43,391 nt of DNA. Origin: Candidatus Thermoplasmatota archaeon (lineage in GTDB: Archaea > Thermoplasmatota > Thermoplasmata > RBG-16-68-12 > JAGMCJ01). The notes under the pieces are model-generated. The model searched no databases and was not told where the DNA came from. It was given only the letters and a program-made list of their open reading frames with translations. Every line of letters starts with the position of its first letter. The first letter of the stretch is position 1. The stretch lies in contig JAJISE010000013.1 of NCBI GenBank assembly GCA_022848865.1, forward strand, positions 1 through 43,391, given 5' to 3'. The translations under genes were made by a program, and so were the position numbers. Shown here in pieces: positions 1-8,219 of the stretch.

Positions 1-526
1 CGGTCAGCACTTCCGCGATGCGCTTGGCGAACTCGACGCCCGCGTCAGAGACAGCGCCGATGTAGTTGGGCTTGTTGAAGAACACCATGCTCACGTGTCC
101 GTTCTCCACGAGCCCACCGGCGTAGTTCACGATGAAGCGAAGTGCGCGCTCCTCACCGAACGCGTCCGCGAGCATCTGCTCCGTGTCCATTCCGTTCTGG
201 TAGCTGACGAGGAAGGTGCCGGGCTCGACGACTCCCTTGAGACCGTCGATGACGCGCGGAAGGACGGAGGCCTTGACTGCCACAAAGACCACTTCGATCT
301 CCTTTCCCTTCAGCTCGGAGATATCGTAGCAGACGTCGGGAATGACTACCTTCAGGTCCTCCAGACCAGAAACTCTCAGCCCGTCGGTCCTGATGACATC
401 GAGATGATCCTTCACAATGTCAACGGGGTAGACAACATTGCCACCCTGCGCCAGGTGAGCGGCCAGAATCCCGCCGACCGGCCCGACGCCGACGATGGCT
501 GCCCGAAGCGGTTCTCCAGTACCCAT
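1..526 (-). CDS. Ketopantoate reductase-like protein (partial, 3' end outside window)
   Basis: Reading the minus strand from an ATG at 526 gives an open frame of 175 codons that runs off the left edge without a stop. It begins MGTGEPLRAAIVGVGPVGG, a Rossmann nucleotide-binding motif (GVGPVGG at residues 13-19). Further on come AVKAS and SYQNGMDTE, which are typical of the ApbA/PanE family (2-dehydropantoate 2-reductase, NADPH-dependent ketopantoate to pantoate, CoA biosynthesis). Only the N-terminal nucleotide-binding half is visible, so the C-terminal substrate domain and catalytic Lys/Glu cannot be checked and another family member is possible. It is divergent from the thiolase operon, with a TATA-like element at 559-568. 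Confidence 0.75.
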   Translation of the reverse strand, partial: MGTGEPLRAAIVGVGPVGGILAAHLAQGGNVVYPVDIVKDHLDVIRTDGLRVSGLEDLKVVIPDVCYDISELKGKEIEVVFVAVKASVLPRVIDGLKGVVEPGTFLVSYQNGMDTEQMLADAFGEERALRFIVNYAGGLVENGHVSMVFFNKPNYIGAVSDAGVEFAKRIAEVLT

Positions 527-558
527 GATACCCCCTGCGACTGATGGAATGCCGAATC

Positions 559-575
559 TATCAATAAGGTTTTCC
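559..575 (-). promoter_or_regulatory. BRE/TATA promoter of the ketopantoate reductase-like gene
   Basis: On the minus strand the sequence reads GGAAAACC followed by CTTATTGATA, a purine-rich BRE plus an AT-rich TATA element. Transcription would start about 25 bases downstream near 538, just ahead of the ATG at 526. Inferred from consensus only. Confidence 0.5.
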
Positions 576-585
576 CATCGGGACC

Positions 586-599
586 AAACGTTATTACGG
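586..599 (+). promoter_or_regulatory. TATA-like promoter of the thiolase operon
   Basis: AAACGTTATTACGG lies in the divergent spacer. A start about 25 bases downstream (near 620) would leave a short leader holding the Shine-Dalgarno AGGAGG at 632-637 before the ATG at 639. Confidence 0.4.
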
Positions 600-638
600 A
601 GTTGTGCTTCCTCTAATCCGCCTGAAAGGCCAGGAGGC

Positions 639-1817
639 ATGTCTTTGAAGAACGTCGCTATCGTTGCATGTGGTCTCGCCCCGTTCGGAGTGCGAAAGGC
701 CACTTGGAGAGAGCTCGTGCAGGAGGCGAGCAAGTCCCTGTTTGATGATGTGCAGAACCTTGACAAGAAGGACATCGACAGTCTTTTCGTCGGTGCGGCG
801 ATGCCAGAGCGCTTCGCATTCCAGTCGCACGTCGCGCCCCTCGTCGCGGAGCAGGTGGGAATCGTCCCGCACAAGGTCGTCACGAGGACGGAGCTCGCGT
901 GCTCCTCCGGTCAGTCCGCAGTGCGCACGGCCTGGGCGTCCATCGTCACGGGTCTTAGCGATATCGCTCTGTGCATGGGCGTGGAGAAGATGAACATGCC
1001 CAACATGCTGGAGACGCAGACGAGCATGGCCTGCGTCCTCGAGCGGGAATGGGACGGCGTGCAGGGAGCAAGCGCACCGCCCTTCTTCGCGATGTGCGCG
1101 CAGAGGCACATGCACAAGTACGGCACGACGGTGGAGCAGATGGCGATGGTCTCCGAGAAGAACCATCACTTCTCCACGACGAACCCGTACGCGCAGTTCC
1201 AGAAGGAGATCCCGGCCGAGAAGGTCCTCGGTTCACCCATGATCGCCCCGCCGCTGAGGCTCTTCGACTGCTCGGGGATAACGGACGGCGCCGCTGCCGT
1301 CATACTGACGTCGGAGGAGAGGGCGAAGGAGTTCACGGACACGCCCACTTACATCATCGGCTCGGGCCAGTGCTCCATGGCGAGCAACCTGGCCAACTAC
1401 AAGAGCCTGTCCACCTGGCACCCGCTGAAGATAGCCGCCAAGGAGGCCTACAGGTCCGCCAAGATCGGGCCGATGGACCTGGACTTCGCGGAGCTGCACG
1501 ACTGCTTCACCATCTCGGAGATAATCGAGTACGAGGACGCTGGCTTCTGCGAGAAGGGCGAGGGCGGCAAGTTCATCGAGGAGGGTCAGTCCAACATCGG
1601 AGGAAAGATGCCGATCAACACTAGAGGCGGTCTGCTGGGCACCGGGCATCCGCTCGGAGCTACGGGAATCGGTCAGATCGTGGAGGTCATGCAGCAGTTC
1701 AGGTCGACCGTGCCCAAGGAGAGGCTGGTAGACGGAGCGGAGATGGCCATGACGCACAACCTCAGCGGGGCGGCGAACGTTCACAGCATCCTCGTATTCG
1801 GGAGGTCGCCGACATGA
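639..1817 (+). CDS. Thiolase family protein (acetyl-CoA C-acetyltransferase type)
   Basis: A 392-residue thiolase of the archaeal SCP2-like type, which condenses two acetyl-CoA to acetoacetyl-CoA or cleaves 3-ketoacyl-CoA. The nucleophile is Cys88 in ELACSSGQS. His287 lies in ELHDCF and His337 in GTGHPLGATG, so the catalytic set is complete. The ATG at 639 was chosen because AGGAGG sits at 632-637; the open frame continues upstream to 495 but that part is not thiolase-like. The stop overlaps the next start (DUF35 protein at 1814) by four bases. In archaea this pair forms a complex that channels acetoacetyl-CoA, often with HMG-CoA synthase. Here the partners are instead 3-hydroxyacyl-CoA dehydrogenase and crotonase, so beta-oxidation, its reversal, or supply of the PHA pathway is more likely. 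Confidence 0.92.
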   Translation: MSLKNVAIVACGLAPFGVRKATWRELVQEASKSLFDDVQNLDKKDIDSLFVGAAMPERFAFQSHVAPLVAEQVGIVPHKVVTRTELACSSGQSAVRTAWASIVTGLSDIALCMGVEKMNMPNMLETQTSMACVLEREWDGVQGASAPPFFAMCAQRHMHKYGTTVEQMAMVSEKNHHFSTTNPYAQFQKEIPAEKVLGSPMIAPPLRLFDCSGITDGAAAVILTSEERAKEFTDTPTYIIGSGQCSMASNLANYKSLSTWHPLKIAAKEAYRSAKIGPMDLDFAELHDCFTISEIIEYEDAGFCEKGEGGKFIEEGQSNIGGKMPINTRGGLLGTGHPLGATGIGQIVEVMQQFRSTVPKERLVDGAEMAMTHNLSGAANVHSILVFGRSPT

Positions 1818-2251
1818 CGACGATAGTGCTGCCGTACATGCTGGATTTCTACCCGCTCCAGGACGAGGACAACACCCGGGTCCACCAGTTCTACGCGAGC
1901 CTGCGGGAGGGGAAGCTGACGACGACCAAGTGCAAGAACTGCGGTGGGCTCTTCTGGCCCCCGCGAGTCGCGTGTCCCGGATGCAACTCGGACCAGTTCG
2001 AGTGGGTCGAGCTTCCCGACGAGGGAGAGCTGTACGCCTTCACGGCGATGTTGCTGGGGGCTCCTTTGGGGATGGAGAAGGACGTTCCCTTCGTGCTCGG
2101 GATGGTGCTACTTGACGGCACGGAGTTCAAGGTCCTGTCGCGCATCGGAAACACGAAGTACGAGGACTGCGGCATCGGGATGCGCGTCAAGCTCGAGACG
2201 TACGAGCTCGAGGACGGGCGGGTCTGGTTCAGGTTCGTTCCTGTGGATTAG
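1814..2251 (+). CDS. DUF35 OB-fold/zinc-ribbon thiolase partner
   Basis: A 145-residue protein with an N-terminal rubredoxin-like zinc ribbon (CKNCGG, then CPGCNSDQ, giving CxxC...CxxC at about residues 38-58) followed by an OB-fold that starts near GELYAFTAM. This is the DUF35 (YgfJ-like) family. In methanogenic archaea the family bridges acetoacetyl-CoA thiolase and HMG-CoA synthase and binds CoA; it has no catalysis of its own. The four-base overlap with the thiolase gene supports translational coupling and a stable complex. All four ribbon cysteines are present. Confidence 0.9.
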   Translation: MTTIVLPYMLDFYPLQDEDNTRVHQFYASLREGKLTTTKCKNCGGLFWPPRVACPGCNSDQFEWVELPDEGELYAFTAMLLGAPLGMEKDVPFVLGMVLLDGTEFKVLSRIGNTKYEDCGIGMRVKLETYELEDGRVWFRFVPVD

Positions 2252-2297
2252 AGAAACTAAGTTATACCACGTTCCATTTTCGGACACAGGGGAGGAA

Positions 2298-3161
2298 ATG
2301 AAAGTCGAAGACATCAAGAAGATATGCGTTCTTGGAGCCGGAACTATGGGTGCTGGCATCGCTCAGCTCTGCTCGGTGGCCGGCTACAAGGTCACAATGC
2401 GCGACATCGAACAGAAGTTCGTGGATGGCGGGTTCGACAGGATCAGCGGTCCACTGGGGAAGAGGGTAGCGAAGGGCAAGATGACGCAGGAGGACGTCGA
2501 CAAGATCCTCGGCAACATCGAGGGCACGACGGACATCGCTCATGCGGCAAAGGACGCGGACGTCGTCATCGAGGCCATCTTCGAGAACATGGAGATCAAG
2601 AAGGAACTCTTCAAGGAGATCGACGAGATTGTCCCGGACCACGTGATATTCGCGTCCAACACGTCATCGCTGAGCATCACTGAGCTCGCGTCCGCGACCA
2701 AGCGGCCGGACAGGTTCGTGGGAATGCACTTCTTCAACCCCGCACCGGTGATGAAGCTGATCGAGCTCATCCGCGGCTCCGAGACGTCGGACGAGACGCT
2801 GGAGACGATCAGGGAACTGAGCGTCAAGCTCGGGAAGGAGCCCATCGAGGTGAAGGAGACTCCCGGTTTCGTCGTCAACCGCCTGCTCGTGCCCATGCTC
2901 AACGAGGCGTTCAATCTCTTGGACGAGGGCGCGGCCTCGCCGGAGGACATAGACAAGGCGATGAAGTTCGGCGCGGGCTGGCCCATGGGTCCGTTCGAGT
3001 TGGCAGACTACACTGGCATCGACATAGGGCTCGACGTGATGGAGGTCCTCTTCCGCGAGACGGGAGACCCGAAGTTCCGGCCCGCCCCGCTGCTGCGCAA
3101 GTACGTGCGCGCAGGCCGCCTGGGACGCAAGACGAAGAAGGGCGTCTACGACTACGAGTAG
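2298..3161 (+). CDS. 3-hydroxyacyl-CoA (3-hydroxybutyryl-CoA) dehydrogenase
   Basis: A 287-residue NAD(P)-dependent dehydrogenase of the FadB/Hbd type, which interconverts acetoacetyl-CoA and (S)-3-hydroxybutyryl-CoA. The nucleotide loop GAGTMG is at residues 13-18. The catalytic set is in place: Ser in SNTSS near 120-124, His144 in [11 protein letters not shown], Glu156, and Asn194 in GFVVNRLL, with the family's 12- and 50-residue spacings. The length matches single-domain Hbd enzymes with no fused crotonase. The ATG at 2298 follows GGAGG at 2291-2295; the longer frame upstream overlaps the DUF35 gene and is not homologous. It is third in the thiolase operon and eight bases before the crotonase. 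Confidence 0.93.
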   Translation: MKVEDIKKICVLGAGTMGAGIAQLCSVAGYKVTMRDIEQKFVDGGFDRISGPLGKRVAKGKMTQEDVDKILGNIEGTTDIAHAAKDADVVIEAIFENMEIKKELFKEIDEIVPDHVIFASNTSSLSITELASATKRPDRFVGMHFFNPAPVMKLIELIRGSETSDETLETIRELSVKLGKEPIEVKETPGFVVNRLLVPMLNEAFNLLDEGAASPEDIDKAMKFGAGWPMGPFELADYTGIDIGLDVMEVLFRETGDPKFRPAPLLRKYVRAGRLGRKTKKGVYDYE

Positions 3162-3169
3162 GTGAGAGC

Positions 3170-3946
3170 ATGGTTTTCGTCAAGAGAAGAAGGGAGAAGG
3201 ACATCGGCTGGATAACGATTGACAGGCCGGACGCGCTGAACGCACTGAACGCGACGGTGCTCAAGGAGCTGAAGGCTGCTGCGGACAAGATGGCGGCGGA
3301 CGAGAAGGTCAGCGTGGTTATCGTCACGGGCTCGGGCGACAAGGCCTTCGTGGCGGGCGCTGACATCAAGGAGATGCTGGGGAAAACGCCCCTCGAGATG
3401 AGGAGCTTCACCATGCTGGGACACGAGGCCATGAACGCCATCGCGAGGATGGAGAAGCCCGTCATCGCCGCAGTCAACGGATATGCGCTCGGCGGCGGGC
3501 TGGAGCTCGCTCTTGCGTGCGACATCAGGATAGCGTCCGAGAACGCGATGGTCGGCGTCCCGGAAGTGAAGCTGGGCATATTCCCTGGCTTTGGCGGGAC
3601 TCAGAGACTCACCAACGTTGTGGGCAAGGGCTGGGCCGCGGAGATGGTCTTCACAGGCAGGATGGTCACGGCCAAGGAGGCCCTTTCAATGGGACTCGTG
3701 AACAAGGTCGTCCCGCTCGAGGACCTGACGAAGGAAGTGAAGGGTCTCGCGGGCACGATAGCGAAGAACGGGCCGATAGGTGTTAGGCTCGCGAAGTCCG
3801 CAATCAACATGGCCCTCGAGGGCAGCCTCACTGATGGGCTTGCCTACGAGCGGGAACTCGTCTCTCTGGCGTTCTCGACCGAGGACAAGGAAGAGGGGAT
3901 GAAGGCATTCCTCGAGAAGAGGAAAGCGAACTTCAAGGGCAAGTAG
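3170..3946 (+). CDS. Enoyl-CoA hydratase (crotonase family)
   Basis: A 258-residue crotonase. The oxyanion-hole segment is GSGDKAFVAGADIKEM (about residues 54-69). The active-site glutamates are Glu112 in GGGLELALACD and Glu132 in GVPEVKLG, 20 residues apart as in rat mitochondrial hydratase, so syn-hydration of crotonyl-CoA to (S)-3-hydroxybutyryl-CoA is expected. It is the last gene of the four-gene operon, and its stop abuts the stop of the opposing SDR gene. With the dehydrogenase and thiolase it completes the acetyl-CoA/crotonyl-CoA interconversion, lacking only an acyl-CoA dehydrogenase within view. Confidence 0.92.
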   Translation: MVFVKRRREKDIGWITIDRPDALNALNATVLKELKAAADKMAADEKVSVVIVTGSGDKAFVAGADIKEMLGKTPLEMRSFTMLGHEAMNAIARMEKPVIAAVNGYALGGGLELALACDIRIASENAMVGVPEVKLGIFPGFGGTQRLTNVVGKGWAAEMVFTGRMVTAKEALSMGLVNKVVPLEDLTKEVKGLAGTIAKNGPIGVRLAKSAINMALEGSLTDGLAYERELVSLAFSTEDKEEGMKAFLEKRKANFKGK

Positions 3947-4681
3947 TCAGACTGTCAGGTACCCGCCATTCACGTGGATCGTCTCGCCGACGATGTAGTC
4001 GGCGTCTTCTGAGCACAGAAAGGAGACAGCGCCCGCTATGTCCTCTGGTCTGCCCAGTCTCCCCGCAGGAATGCCCCCGAACTTCTCCATCTTCTGCTCC
4101 TCGGTGTAGCCTCTAAGGATGGCAGTGAGAGTCGCTCCAGGTGCCACGGCGTTGACCCTTATGCCATGCCGCGCCACCTCGAGGGCGAGGGACTTGGTGA
4201 AGCCTATGACGCCGGCCTTGGAGGCTCCGTAGTGTGCGCCCTGCGTCGAGCCGCTGAAGCCGAGCATGCTGGATACATTCACTATGCGTCCCCAGCCCTC
4301 CTCCCTCATGTTCGGGACGGCATACTTGCAGCAGTTGTACATGCTGTCAAGGTTCGTGTGGATGACGCGATTCCAATCCCTCTTTGTCAGCTCATCGAAG
4401 GGCTTGCGCGGGTAGATCCCCGCATTATTCACGAGAACGAGTGGCACTCCGAGCTCCGATTCAGCCTGGGCGAACATCAGCAACACTTCATTCTCCTTGG
4501 AGACATCGGCCTGCACAACAACACCATTCATTCCAGCCCTTATGACCTCGGACAGGGTTCTTTCGGCCGAGCTCCTCCTGCTCCGGTAGTTTATCGCAAC
4601 GTGGAATCCGTCCCGCGCCAGCCTGATGGCGATGGCGCGTCCGATTCCCCGCGAGGCCCCTGTGACAAGCGCTACTGTCAT
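3947..4681 (-). CDS. SDR-family oxidoreductase, FabG/PhaB-like
   Basis: A 244-residue classical short-chain dehydrogenase. It has TGASRGIG at residues 7-14, NNAG at 85-88, Asn110, and the catalytic Ser138-Tyr151-Lys155 (YGASK). An Arg-rich stretch after the second strand (NYRSRRSS) suggests NADPH preference, as in 3-ketoacyl-ACP or acetoacetyl-CoA reductases. The C-terminus ends in HVNGGYLTV, as in FabG proteins. It starts four bases after the stop of the metallo-beta-lactamase gene and is probably co-transcribed with it. The substrate cannot be told from sequence; a second, more PhaB-like SDR is at 25743-26543. Confidence 0.88.
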   Translation of the reverse strand: MTVALVTGASRGIGRAIAIRLARDGFHVAINYRSRRSSAERTLSEVIRAGMNGVVVQADVSKENEVLLMFAQAESELGVPLVLVNNAGIYPRKPFDELTKRDWNRVIHTNLDSMYNCCKYAVPNMREEGWGRIVNVSSMLGFSGSTQGAHYGASKAGVIGFTKSLALEVARHGIRVNAVAPGATLTAILRGYTEEQKMEKFGGIPAGRLGRPEDIAGAVSFLCSEDADYIVGETIHVNGGYLTV

Positions 4682-4685
4682 CAGA

Positions 4686-5294
4686 TCACGGCTCCTTCAT
4701 GAACTCGATGAACTCCTCCAGGATCCTGTCCTCGAGCGTGTAGTTCTCCCGCACCTCCTCGCCTATCGTGGAGGACGGCTTGGGACCGTAGTCGTGCCCG
4801 GGCCACACCTCCATATCCTCGGGAAGCGCCTTGATCCTGTTGAGGCTGTCGTACATCTCCACGGGATCGCCGCCCGCCAGGTCTGTGCGACCGCACTCTC
4901 GGACGAAGAGCGTGTCGCCGGTCATGATCTTGCCGTCGACGATGACGCATATCCCGTCGGGCGTATGACCAGGCGTGTGCATTATCTCGATCGTAAGCCC
5001 GCCCAGTTGTATCCTCTGACCGTCCTTTACCGCGAGATCGATACTAACCCGCGACGATTCGTGGGCGACGACCTTTGCCCCCGTCTTCTTCGTCAGGTAG
5101 TCCGTTCCGAAGGTGTGGTCGGGATGAGAGTGGGTCAGGAAAACGTAGACGAGCTTGAACCCATTCTCTTTCAGACAGCGGAGGATGGTCCTCTGGTTCC
5201 CGGAGGTGTCCACCACGGCCGCCAGGCCAGAGCCTTCGTCACCGATGAGATACGAGAAGTTGTCCCCCCGCTTGCGGATCTGCTCGAATATCAT
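4686..5294 (-). CDS. Metallo-beta-lactamase fold hydrolase (glyoxalase II/ETHE1-like)
   Basis: A 202-residue MBL-fold protein. Metal ligands are visible: THSHPDH at 54-60 (HxHxDH), His110 in HTPGHT, Asp127 in TGDTLF and His167 in WPGHDYG. The segment RECGRTDL with a following GGD resembles glyoxalase II-like thioesterases and persulfide dioxygenases. It probably hydrolyses a thioester or handles a small thiol adduct, but the substrate is unknown. A BRE/TATA-like stretch (GAAAAGCAGATAAGG on the minus strand, about 5310-5325) suggests its own promoter. It lies 37 bases downstream of the coiled-coil protein gene and four bases ahead of the SDR gene. Confidence 0.88.
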   Translation of the reverse strand: MIFEQIRKRGDNFSYLIGDEGSGLAAVVDTSGNQRTILRCLKENGFKLVYVFLTHSHPDHTFGTDYLTKKTGAKVVAHESSRVSIDLAVKDGQRIQLGGLTIEIMHTPGHTPDGICVIVDGKIMTGDTLFVRECGRTDLAGGDPVEMYDSLNRIKALPEDMEVWPGHDYGPKPSSTIGEEVRENYTLEDRILEEFIEFMKEP

Positions 5295-5331
5295 CCGACT
5301 CGTGAAGGTGAGGCGACCTTATCTGCTTTTC

Positions 5332-8043
5332 CTACTTGATGCGCTCCAGGCTGAAGGCGCCTATGATGAGCCCGCGGTCCGTCCGTTTGTACTGGACCCA
5401 CTCGCGCGTCTGGACGTCGCACACGCCCTGGATTGACAGGAACGTCTTCGTGTCCTCCTCCTTGAACATGACCGCCCCGTCCATCTGGTGCTCGATGGTC
5501 TCGATCTCCCTCTGGTCGTGCATCCCCCTCTCGAGGGCGAACGCGCCCACGAAACGGGTCTGGCGAAGGTCATTGACCATCCTCTGGATGAAGTCGTACG
5601 CCTCGCTCGGCTCCGAGTGCGATAAGCTCGGCGACAGGCTGAGGTACGCTATCCGGAAGTACTCGTGCTCTTCCCCGAGGACCGCCTCGATCTCGTGCAG
5701 ACCTTCCAGTATGTTGCCCAGGTCCGCCGCCCCGTTGACCCTGTACACGCGCTTCTCCTTGTCGAACCCAACCGCATCAGGCGGGATCTGGGAGGTCGCG
5801 TCGATCCACTTGACGAGACCGATGCGCTCGTACTCGACGAACTCCACGAGGATCGGACCCATGTCCCTGGAGATCTCCTGCGGCGGCTTGGACGTCGTGA
5901 CGATGACGGCGGGGATGCCCTTTCTGAGGCCCTCCGCTATGAAGTTGAGTATGGCGACCTCCTTCCCGAGGAAGGACGGGCCGATGAAGAGAACGTTCGA
6001 ATTGAACGGAATGCCCCCGTACATGAGGTCGTCGAGCTTCGTGATGCCCGTCCTGACCTTCTCCACCTTCTTCTCCTCGATTACCTCTTCCTCCATGTCG
6101 GAGATGTCCTCCCTGAGCTTCTGCTGGAGCGCTTTCTCCCGCATCTCGAGCCCCTTCTCCCTCTGGTAGGTCACGTTCTTGAGCTCCCTCTCCTTCGTGC
6201 GGAGCCTCTCCTCGCGCACGCGAATCGCTCTCTCCCTCTCCCCGTGATCCGCCCCTTCAGCCGCGGCGCTCTGCGTCGCCTCGAGAGCCGTGAGCTTCAT
6301 CCTGGCCTCCTTCTCCTCGAGCGCCTTCTCGCGCTCGATCAGGGCCTTCATCCTCCCGCCAATGGACTTGGATTCCCCCTCGAGCCTCTCCTCCAGCTCG
6401 TTTATCGTCTTCTCCTTGTGCTGGATCTCCATCTCCTTGGTCTCCACCTCCTCCTTGAGCGAGTCGTAGTCGGTCACCTTCTTGCGGGCCTCAGCGGACA
6501 GCTGCCTGAGGTTCTCCTCCCTCTCCTTCAACTGCTGCGCATCCTCGGTCAGGGCGGTACTGCCCATCTCGAACGTCTCCCTCTCCTCCTGGAGCTTCGA
6601 CTCGCGGTCGGCCACCTCGACCTCCTTGAGGACATACGCCTCTTCCCTGACCTTCAGGTCCTCGAACCTCTCCGCGAGCGAGGACCCCCGCTCGTTCAGC
6701 TCGGACTTCCACTCCTCCAGCTCCGTCGTCGCGGAGTCCAGCTCGGCCTCCTTGTCCTTGAGCCGGGTCTCCCATTCCTCCAGGGTCGGGGCTTCGCCCC
6801 CGCTGGCAGGAACGCCGGCTGACGGTTCCCGCTCAAGAACGGCGAGCTCCTTCTCGCGAGCGATGATGTCGTCCCTCTTCTTGCCCAGTTCCGTGCGGGC
6901 CTGTTCGTGCCTATTCCTCTCCTTGCCCATCGCCTTCTCGAGGGACGTGAGCTCGCGCATCTTCGCATCATGCTGGATTTCCCGCCGCCGGAGCTTGCTC
7001 TCCCTTCTCTGGAGCGTGGCGGCCGTTCTCGTGAGGTCCTGCCTCACCCGCTTGGACTTCTCCGACTGCGCCTTGACCTCGCCCTTCACTATCTCCATCT
7101 CGCTCATCTTGGCGTCGGCGTCGGCCTTGATCGCCCCGATCCTCCTCTCCATCGCGAGGAACTCGTGCTCCTTCTTGTCGATATGCACCTGGAACTCGTG
7201 CATGTCCTTGCGCCGGGACTCGATGTACATGAGCGCTCTGGACAGCTCCTTGTCGTAGCTCTCCAGGTGGGCCTCCCTTGCCAGGAGGGCCTTCTCCCTT
7301 CGGTCGACCAGCGACTGGCGGGAGCTGAGCTCCTTCCCCAATGTGGACATCTTGTCACTGTTCGCGCGGATTATGTGCCGCTCCTGCGCGGACGTCGAGC
7401 TCGCGAGTACGTGGAGCATGGACCCGCTCAGCTGGTAGCTTATGGCGCTCCCGAGGTAGCCCATCACGAGGGGGAGGTAGCTTGGCGGGAGGGCGGATAC
7501 GATCATTATCATGCTGACAAGGACCATCGGGATCGTCGACGACCCTACGCTGGTCACCTTTCTCAGACCCTTCCCCCGCCAGGTCATCGCCATGGAGATC
7601 ATGGTGAGCGACAGGCCCAGCAGGGACACGGGGTATATCCAGGGCAGGTACTGGAACTGAAGGACACCGGACTCGGCCACGAGAACGATGACCAGGCCGA
7701 TGACCGGCACGGTCGTCCCGAGCACTGTGAGGATGAAATGCCCGCTCGTCCTCTCGTAGGAGTAGGGCTCCCATTTGAGCGCGAGTGCGGAAGCTCCAAC
7801 GCCGATGCCGATCATCATGGGGAGCGTCCAAAGAAGAAGAACCGCCGAGGAGAAAGGCGGGTCGGCGAATATCTCGGTGACTTCCATAAGGTATGCGAGT
7901 ATGGCGTTGAACGTGAGCACCATGGCGGCAATTACGCCGTAGCCGTGAGCCGCCCTTCCCATGCGAAGCTGCAGCCTCGCAGTCTCTGCGGCCATTGCGG
8001 CCCGCTCCGCTTTCTTGCGCTTATCGCGAGTACCACTGGCCAT
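5332..8043 (-). CDS. Membrane protein with long coiled coil and degenerate RecA/KaiC-like domain
   Basis: A 903-residue three-part protein. Residues about 35-215 hold roughly six hydrophobic helices. Residues about 230-655 are a highly charged heptad-rich coiled coil (Glu/Lys/Arg dense). Residues 663-903 form a RecA/KaiC-like domain that begins VRTGITKLDDLMYGGIP. Its Walker A is GPSFLGKE (688-695), with Glu where KaiC/RadA proteins have Thr or Ser. The Walker B strand (RIAYLSLS, about 797-804) lacks the usual aspartate. ATP hydrolysis is therefore doubtful. Domain order suggests a membrane-tethered stalk presenting a sensor or scaffold domain in the cytoplasm. It is divergent from the M18 peptidase gene. 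No specific function is known to me. Confidence 0.85.
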   Translation of the reverse strand: MASGTRDKRKKAERAAMAAETARLQLRMGRAAHGYGVIAAMVLTFNAILAYLMEVTEIFADPPFSSAVLLLWTLPMMIGIGVGASALALKWEPYSYERTSGHFILTVLGTTVPVIGLVIVLVAESGVLQFQYLPWIYPVSLLGLSLTMISMAMTWRGKGLRKVTSVGSSTIPMVLVSMIMIVSALPPSYLPLVMGYLGSAISYQLSGSMLHVLASSTSAQERHIIRANSDKMSTLGKELSSRQSLVDRREKALLAREAHLESYDKELSRALMYIESRRKDMHEFQVHIDKKEHEFLAMERRIGAIKADADAKMSEMEIVKGEVKAQSEKSKRVRQDLTRTAATLQRRESKLRRREIQHDAKMRELTSLEKAMGKERNRHEQARTELGKKRDDIIAREKELAVLEREPSAGVPASGGEAPTLEEWETRLKDKEAELDSATTELEEWKSELNERGSSLAERFEDLKVREEAYVLKEVEVADRESKLQEERETFEMGSTALTEDAQQLKEREENLRQLSAEARKKVTDYDSLKEEVETKEMEIQHKEKTINELEERLEGESKSIGGRMKALIEREKALEEKEARMKLTALEATQSAAAEGADHGERERAIRVREERLRTKERELKNVTYQREKGLEMREKALQQKLREDISDMEEEVIEEKKVEKVRTGITKLDDLMYGGIPFNSNVLFIGPSFLGKEVAILNFIAEGLRKGIPAVIVTTSKPPQEISRDMGPILVEFVEYERIGLVKWIDATSQIPPDAVGFDKEKRVYRVNGAADLGNILEGLHEIEAVLGEEHEYFRIAYLSLSPSLSHSEPSEAYDFIQRMVNDLRQTRFVGAFALERGMHDQREIETIEHQMDGAVMFKEEDTKTFLSIQGVCDVQTREWVQYKRTDRGLIIGAFSLERIK

Positions 8044-8175
8044 TCAATCATCCCTAATGATTCCCTTCAGACTATTGAATCGTGATTGGATTACTTAAGG
8101 ATATACGTTTCGTAATCGGATTTGATACTATGACGGTAACTTAATACGAGGAACTTGACTTACTCCTCAACATCT

Positions 8176-8189
8176 GGGGTGATGTTCTG
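8176..8189 (+). promoter_or_regulatory. Strong Shine-Dalgarno-like GGGGTGAT upstream of the M18 peptidase
   Basis: GGGGTGAT at 8176-8183 is a near-ideal anti-16S match. The next in-frame codons are GTT and CTG (8187), and the first ATG is 37 bases away. If used, translation would begin at CTG 8187 and add 11 residues (through KKKKLEDRL). A TATA-like CTTAATAC lies near 8140-8147. Confidence 0.35.
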
Positions 8190-8219
8190 GCAAAGAAGAA
8201 GAAGCTCGAAGATAGGCTG

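Noticed and set aside
5665-8085. Long open frames on the + strand across the coiled-coil protein
   Set aside because: They are antisense shadows of a charged coiled coil with strong codon bias; no domain or ribosome site was seen.
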